From the NCBI GenBank assembly GCA_049997955.1, contig JAEBDY010000014.1, forward strand, positions 124,001-188,000: DNA of 64,000 bases. The letters are read 5' to 3'. Made by a program: the position numbers and the translations under genes. Shown here one piece after another: positions 60,807 to 64,000 of this stretch (within the stretch, counting starts at the first letter, position 1; each line of letters opens with the position of its first letter). Source of the stretch: Umezawaea sp049997955 (GTDB lineage: Bacteria; Actinomycetota; Actinomycetes; Mycobacteriales; Pseudonocardiaceae). The notes beneath the pieces were generated by a model. It did no database searches and was not told where the DNA came from. It saw nothing but the letters and a program-made list of their open reading frames with translations.

Positions 60807-61625
60807 ATGCTCAAAGACGTTGACGAGTCGGAGGCACGTGAAGTCCACGCCCTGCTCACCACACTGGACAAGATCAAGCCGTGGCTGAAGGCAATAACGT
60901 CCGAAGTACCGTCGCGCGCGGGGAAGTCCGCCTTCACAGTCTCCTTGCCACCGACGACAGTCACACACATCTGTACCGGGTGAGCCACCGGGCTTGGATG
61001 GCGATGTCGACCGCCGTCGACTTCCTGCACTGCCTGCACTGCCTGCGACGCAGTCTGGCTCAGAAATTCGGCAACCGCATCGACGTCCAACTGCACTCCT
61101 ACGCGCAGATGGGTCTAATCCGCGGCGCCGTGGAGAACGCCTACTGCGCGGTCTGGCTGCTCGGTCCTCCTCAACGAGAACGAGTGCTCAACCGGCTGAT
61201 GCTCGAATGGCACGAACTGAAACCGGCCCACCGGCTTCGCGAACTGACGAGGAACACACCTCCACGGACCATCGAACAACGCCAACAACAACTGATCGAG
61301 TTGCTGTTGGCAGCCGATCAGGAGCTCACGGGCGATGTCGAGCAGCGCATCGCTGTGGACGTGCGGTCTGCGATCAAAGCCTTGCGGGGCTTTGACTACA
61401 TGACCATGGTGAAGGGAGCGGGTGACCTGACCCCTGGTGTCGGGCCGGACCTGAGCGAAACCGCGTGGCGCATGTGCAGCGCCCTCGCTCACGGCGGTTC
61501 GAGCGCCACGATTGGCCTGCTCGCCAAAGAGGTCGTCGAACAGTCCGAGCCGGGCGTCAAGCTCGTTCGTCCCAGCCGAACGCCGCGCGGCCAGCATCGT
61601 GTTCCAAGACTACGCGCAGTTCGCA
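60807..61625 (+). pseudogene. Frameshifted hypothetical gene
   Basis: The gene starts MLKDVDESEAREVHALLTTL and loses frame near 60940. The second frame continues ATDDSHTHLYRVSHRAWMAM, DFLHCLHCLRRSLAQ, MGLIRGAVENAYCAVWLLGP and SALAHGGSSATIG to about 61610. The family is not recognised. One single-base change would restore it, so a sequencing error is possible. It lies between the divergent DUF3644 gene and the IS fragment. Confidence 0.6.
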
Positions 61626-61639
61626 CACCCGTCCGAGCC

Positions 61640-61744
61640 GAAGAACGTCGCGTTCAGCTTACGGGCCAGGAGAACGGACCACCGACCCCCGCGGACCAGG
61701 TCGAGCACCTTACGACGACACTCAGGCGGGTATCTCTTGGGCAT
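61640..61744 (-). pseudogene. IS3-type OrfA N-terminal remnant
   Basis: ATG at 61744 opens MPKRYPPECRRKVLDLVRGG, the start of a common actinobacterial IS3-family OrfA. The similarity ends after about 25 residues. Confidence 0.65.
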
Positions 61745-61913
61745 CGTGAGTTGTCCTCCAGGTTGCAGAGACGAGAGATCATCCAGCAACCCGACTCCGT
61801 ACAACCAGGGAAGGATCAAGGCCTCCGAGCTAACGGGAACGTCACATCGGCCGCACCCCACCATCACACGATCACGGCGGTTGACGCCGAGGCGCGATGC
61901 AGACCACGGGCAG

Positions 61914-63446
61914 TCAGACTGGCGAGGCCTTCGTCCGTTGGGCCAAGCTCTGCCGGTACTCCAAGGCCTCGGGGAAGTCCTCAAAGTGAAGCAGGTCGCC
62001 AGCGAGTTCGCCGAGCAGCACCTTCACCTCAGCTGCAGTGCCGTGGAAGAACTCCCGCCGAGGGTTCACCACGTTGACCCGCTTGTTCGCCAGCCGCTGG
62101 TGCAGCGCGGTCTCGATGCCGACAGCGTCATCTAAGAAGAACAGGGCGTGCACGTCGTAACGGAAAGGCACCGACGCATCGCCGAGTTCGCGGACGCGGT
62201 CTAGGGGGTCTAGGCGACGAGTCATGCCGACTTTGACCATGGAGTCGCCGAACGCGCCGATGTTGGAAATGACGTACACGTAGCCGGCGCGGATGTTCGC
62301 CACCCGGTAGTCGACGTCCTCAATGGCGCGGTTGATGTCATCCAGCTTGTCCTGCAGTCGCTCCGCCGCGTCGGTGTCGCCCTTGTTCAAGAGCGCTTGG
62401 TGGGCGTTGAGGTAGTGCTGTCGCTCCTTTTCCAGCCGAGCCTTCTCCCGTTCCATCTCCTGCTGGGCTTGGCGTTCCTCACGCAGGCGCTGCTTCTCCT
62501 CGCGCTCGTGCTCCTTCTCCTCAGCGACCTTGGCGAGGTAGTCGGCGGTCAGCTCCAACTCCGAGATCCGCAGCTGGTGGTACGGGGCGGAGATGGCGAT
62601 GTCCATGGTCTTGCCCAGCCGAGCGATGGTCGTCGCCACCTTCGTCAGCCGCTCGACAGCGGCGTCAAGCTTGTACGGCTTCAACGAGCGCACCAGGTTG
62701 TCAGCCTCAGCGTTGTAGGCACGCAGCAGCAGCTTGGAAAAGTCCCGCACCATCGCGCGACCTTGGGGCAACGAGCCGTTGACCGTCCAGTTGGTGGTGG
62801 CGGTAACCGCGCCGCCGTCCCTCTTCGTCGCGTCCTTGACCATGGCCTGCAGGCGTCCGAGCTCCCCACGGTAGGCCACAGCCTCGGTCAGCGGGTGACG
62901 GTAGGTGTAGACACCCGCCTCCTGCAGCAATGCCTCCTCCTGCGTGACCACCACTTGCTGCTGCAGCGCGGCCAGCGAAGCGGCAGCCCCGGCACGCTGG
63001 GCGGTCAGCGTGCCGAGTTCCTGCTCGGCGCGCACACGTGCATCAGCAGTCTCTTGTGTCAGCGCTGCAGCGTGCTGGTCCCGCTCGACCTGCAGGTCGA
63101 CCCGCAACTGGGCAAGTTCCTCGCGGAGGTTCGCGGCTTGGGCCGTTAGATCGGCGACGGTCAGTGCGCCCAGGCGGTCCAGCTGCCCGCGCAGCGCGGC
63201 CACCTCAGTGGACAGCTCCCGGATCCGGCCCCGTGCACGGAAGATGGACACCTTCTCCTCTCCCTGAGCCGACTCAGCCGTCGTCGGTGGAGTCGGCTGT
63301 AATGGCGGTGTGGGGCGGTCCGCTACCCAAAAGTCCCAGCCATCCGGAGCAGGTCCCCAAGCCGGGTCCGGCTGCCAGCCCTCCGGCGGTACCCAGCCCT
63401 CTGGCGCGGATGGCCAGTTCGGTGGTGTCTGGAAACGCTGCACCAT
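61914..63446 (-). CDS. DUF4041 / GIY-YIG (T5orf172-like) protein
   Basis: A 510-residue protein. The N-terminus (3-45) repeats PP-x-GW and ends DGWDFWV. Coiled-coil follows (about 70-165), then the DUF4041 core (about 185-290, NWTVNGSLPQGRAMVRDFSK), a second long coiled-coil (about 295-370), and a GIY-YIG-like nuclease domain at about 390-480 (GYVYVISN, MVKVGMTRR, HALFFLDDAVGIETALHQ). ATG at 63446 follows GGGAG. Such proteins occur in phages and defence islands. The Arg of MTRR and Glu of the IETALH helix are in place, so it may be active. Confidence 0.85.
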   Translation of the reverse strand: MVQRFQTPPNWPSAPEGWVPPEGWQPDPAWGPAPDGWDFWVADRPTPPLQPTPPTTAESAQGEEKVSIFRARGRIRELSTEVAALRGQLDRLGALTVADLTAQAANLREELAQLRVDLQVERDQHAAALTQETADARVRAEQELGTLTAQRAGAAASLAALQQQVVVTQEEALLQEAGVYTYRHPLTEAVAYRGELGRLQAMVKDATKRDGGAVTATTNWTVNGSLPQGRAMVRDFSKLLLRAYNAEADNLVRSLKPYKLDAAVERLTKVATTIARLGKTMDIAISAPYHQLRISELELTADYLAKVAEEKEHEREEKQRLREERQAQQEMEREKARLEKERQHYLNAHQALLNKGDTDAAERLQDKLDDINRAIEDVDYRVANIRAGYVYVISNIGAFGDSMVKVGMTRRLDPLDRVRELGDASVPFRYDVHALFFLDDAVGIETALHQRLANKRVNVVNPRREFFHGTAAEVKVLLGELAGDLLHFEDFPEALEYRQSLAQRTKASPV

Positions 63447-64000
63447 GTGAGCTCCCGTGATCGCGAAGTCGCTGGGGCCATCTTGCGGTACAGGATCGGT
63501 GCAGACATACCGGAGCAGGATTCATCCATTCGCTTGGGACGGACTGAGACCTGTTTCAGCATTGTCACCGGTCGTAAAGACACATGCCGCAAATCTGGGA
63601 TCTGTGAGGCCCGCCAGGCACTGTTCACAGCAAAAACGTGTCAATTCAGGAGTGGTTCAACCGAACTTCCGACCAAGATCAGGCCGTCACAGGTCCAAAA
63701 ACGACCAGTCGCAGTCAGATGCGACCGGACTAAACCAGCAGGTCAGCGGCCTAATGCCACGAGTCGCCCCAGGTCAGAATCACGCCTGGTCATAACACTC
63801 CCATAGGAAGACCGAACGATCGCCCGCATGTGCGGCCACGAGCGCACTACGTCCATCACCCAATCCCGTTCCGCAGTCAGAACCACGTGCCTGCGGGACG
63901 GCGGTACGTGGACCGCCAGTCCATGAACCGTGGCGACGTTTCGTTCACCGTCACTTGAGGTTCGTTCACGTCGGTTCACGCCAACGGGTGACATTTCGGC
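63447..64000. other. Intergenic region with TTCAC-containing repeats
   Basis: No gene supported in 550 bp. Near the window end the words CGTTCACCGTCA, CGTTCACGTCGG and GGTTCACGCC occur in 40 bp (63940-63982), perhaps binding sites. The promoter of the GIY-YIG gene should lie just right of 63446. Confidence 0.35.

Noticed and set aside
63743..63994. 83-residue minus-strand frame at the right end
   Set aside because: No ribosome site or motif; low-quality composition.
1..64000. Search for tRNA, rRNA and integration att sites
   Set aside because: No cloverleaf or rRNA segment recognised by eye, and no direct repeat pair that could be assigned as attL/attR; the borders of the conjugative element remain undefined.

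Overview
The window is high-GC actinomycete DNA, most like the Streptomyces/Pseudonocardiales group. This rests on pervasive GC-rich codon use, GTG/TTG starts, DUF397/DUF5753 regulators, YbaB-EspC-WXG type VII effector genes, NB-ARC/TPR regulators and a Tad/Flp pilus operon of actinobacterial layout. No rRNA, tRNA or CRISPR array was recognised.

Region 1 (1-13743) is a conjugation module. On the minus strand lie two DNA-methyltransferase-like genes, one cut by the window edge. On the plus strand runs a translationally coupled type IV secretion operon: a sigma-like regulator, a VirB2-like pilin, a VirB6/TrbL-like membrane protein with a long repetitive tail, a PrgI-family protein, a VirB4 ATPase, a VirD4/TraG coupling ATPase, a replication-relaxation protein and a lytic transglycosylase-NlpC/P60 wall hydrolase. 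It is probably part of an integrative conjugative element or an integrated plasmid. Region 2 (13850-20278) carries element accessory genes: a winged-helix protein, small hypothetical genes including a tandem paralogue pair, a gene with two compensating frameshifts, and a VWA/metallopeptidase-like protein paired with an AAA+ ATPase. A winged-helix domain is shared between the ATPase and the separate winged-helix gene. An AT-richer, mostly non-coding stretch (20279-21251) follows.

Region 3 (21252-33542, all minus) is one long Tad/Flp pilus operon: prepilin peptidase, lipoprotein, secreted protein, CpaB, CpaE, TadA, TadB, TadC, Flp pilin, two TadE, TadG, a small coiled-coil protein and a LysM/BTAD membrane regulator. 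Region 4 (33761-41361) holds a helix-turn-helix/NB-ARC/TPR regulator, a LOG-family phosphoribohydrolase, a nucleoside hydrolase, a small secreted protein and two back-to-back Scr1-type (DUF5753/DUF397) regulatory loci with small zinc-binding proteins. Region 5 (41462-45840) is a compact metabolic locus: zinc-ribbon regulator and NUDIX on one strand, and Fe(II)/2-oxoglutarate oxygenase, a small protein, a GRDP-like protein with a Cys-rich tail and an APH-like kinase on the other.

Region 6 (45841-64000) is a mosaic of decayed and live accessory genes. Three fragments of an integrase-core transposase family lie at 45993, 51222 and 55690. Between them are a type VII effector/immunity cassette (YbaB, EspC, WXG-type protein, toxin-like protein, SMI1), fragments of a Uma2 nuclease, a P-loop NTPase and a tyrosine recombinase, and an intact NB-ARC/TPR STAND protein. 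Further right are a frameshifted zinc-finger recombinase, an apparently intact IS1380-family element, and a possible defence cluster (DUF3644 protein, a frameshifted hypothetical gene, a DUF4041/GIY-YIG protein).
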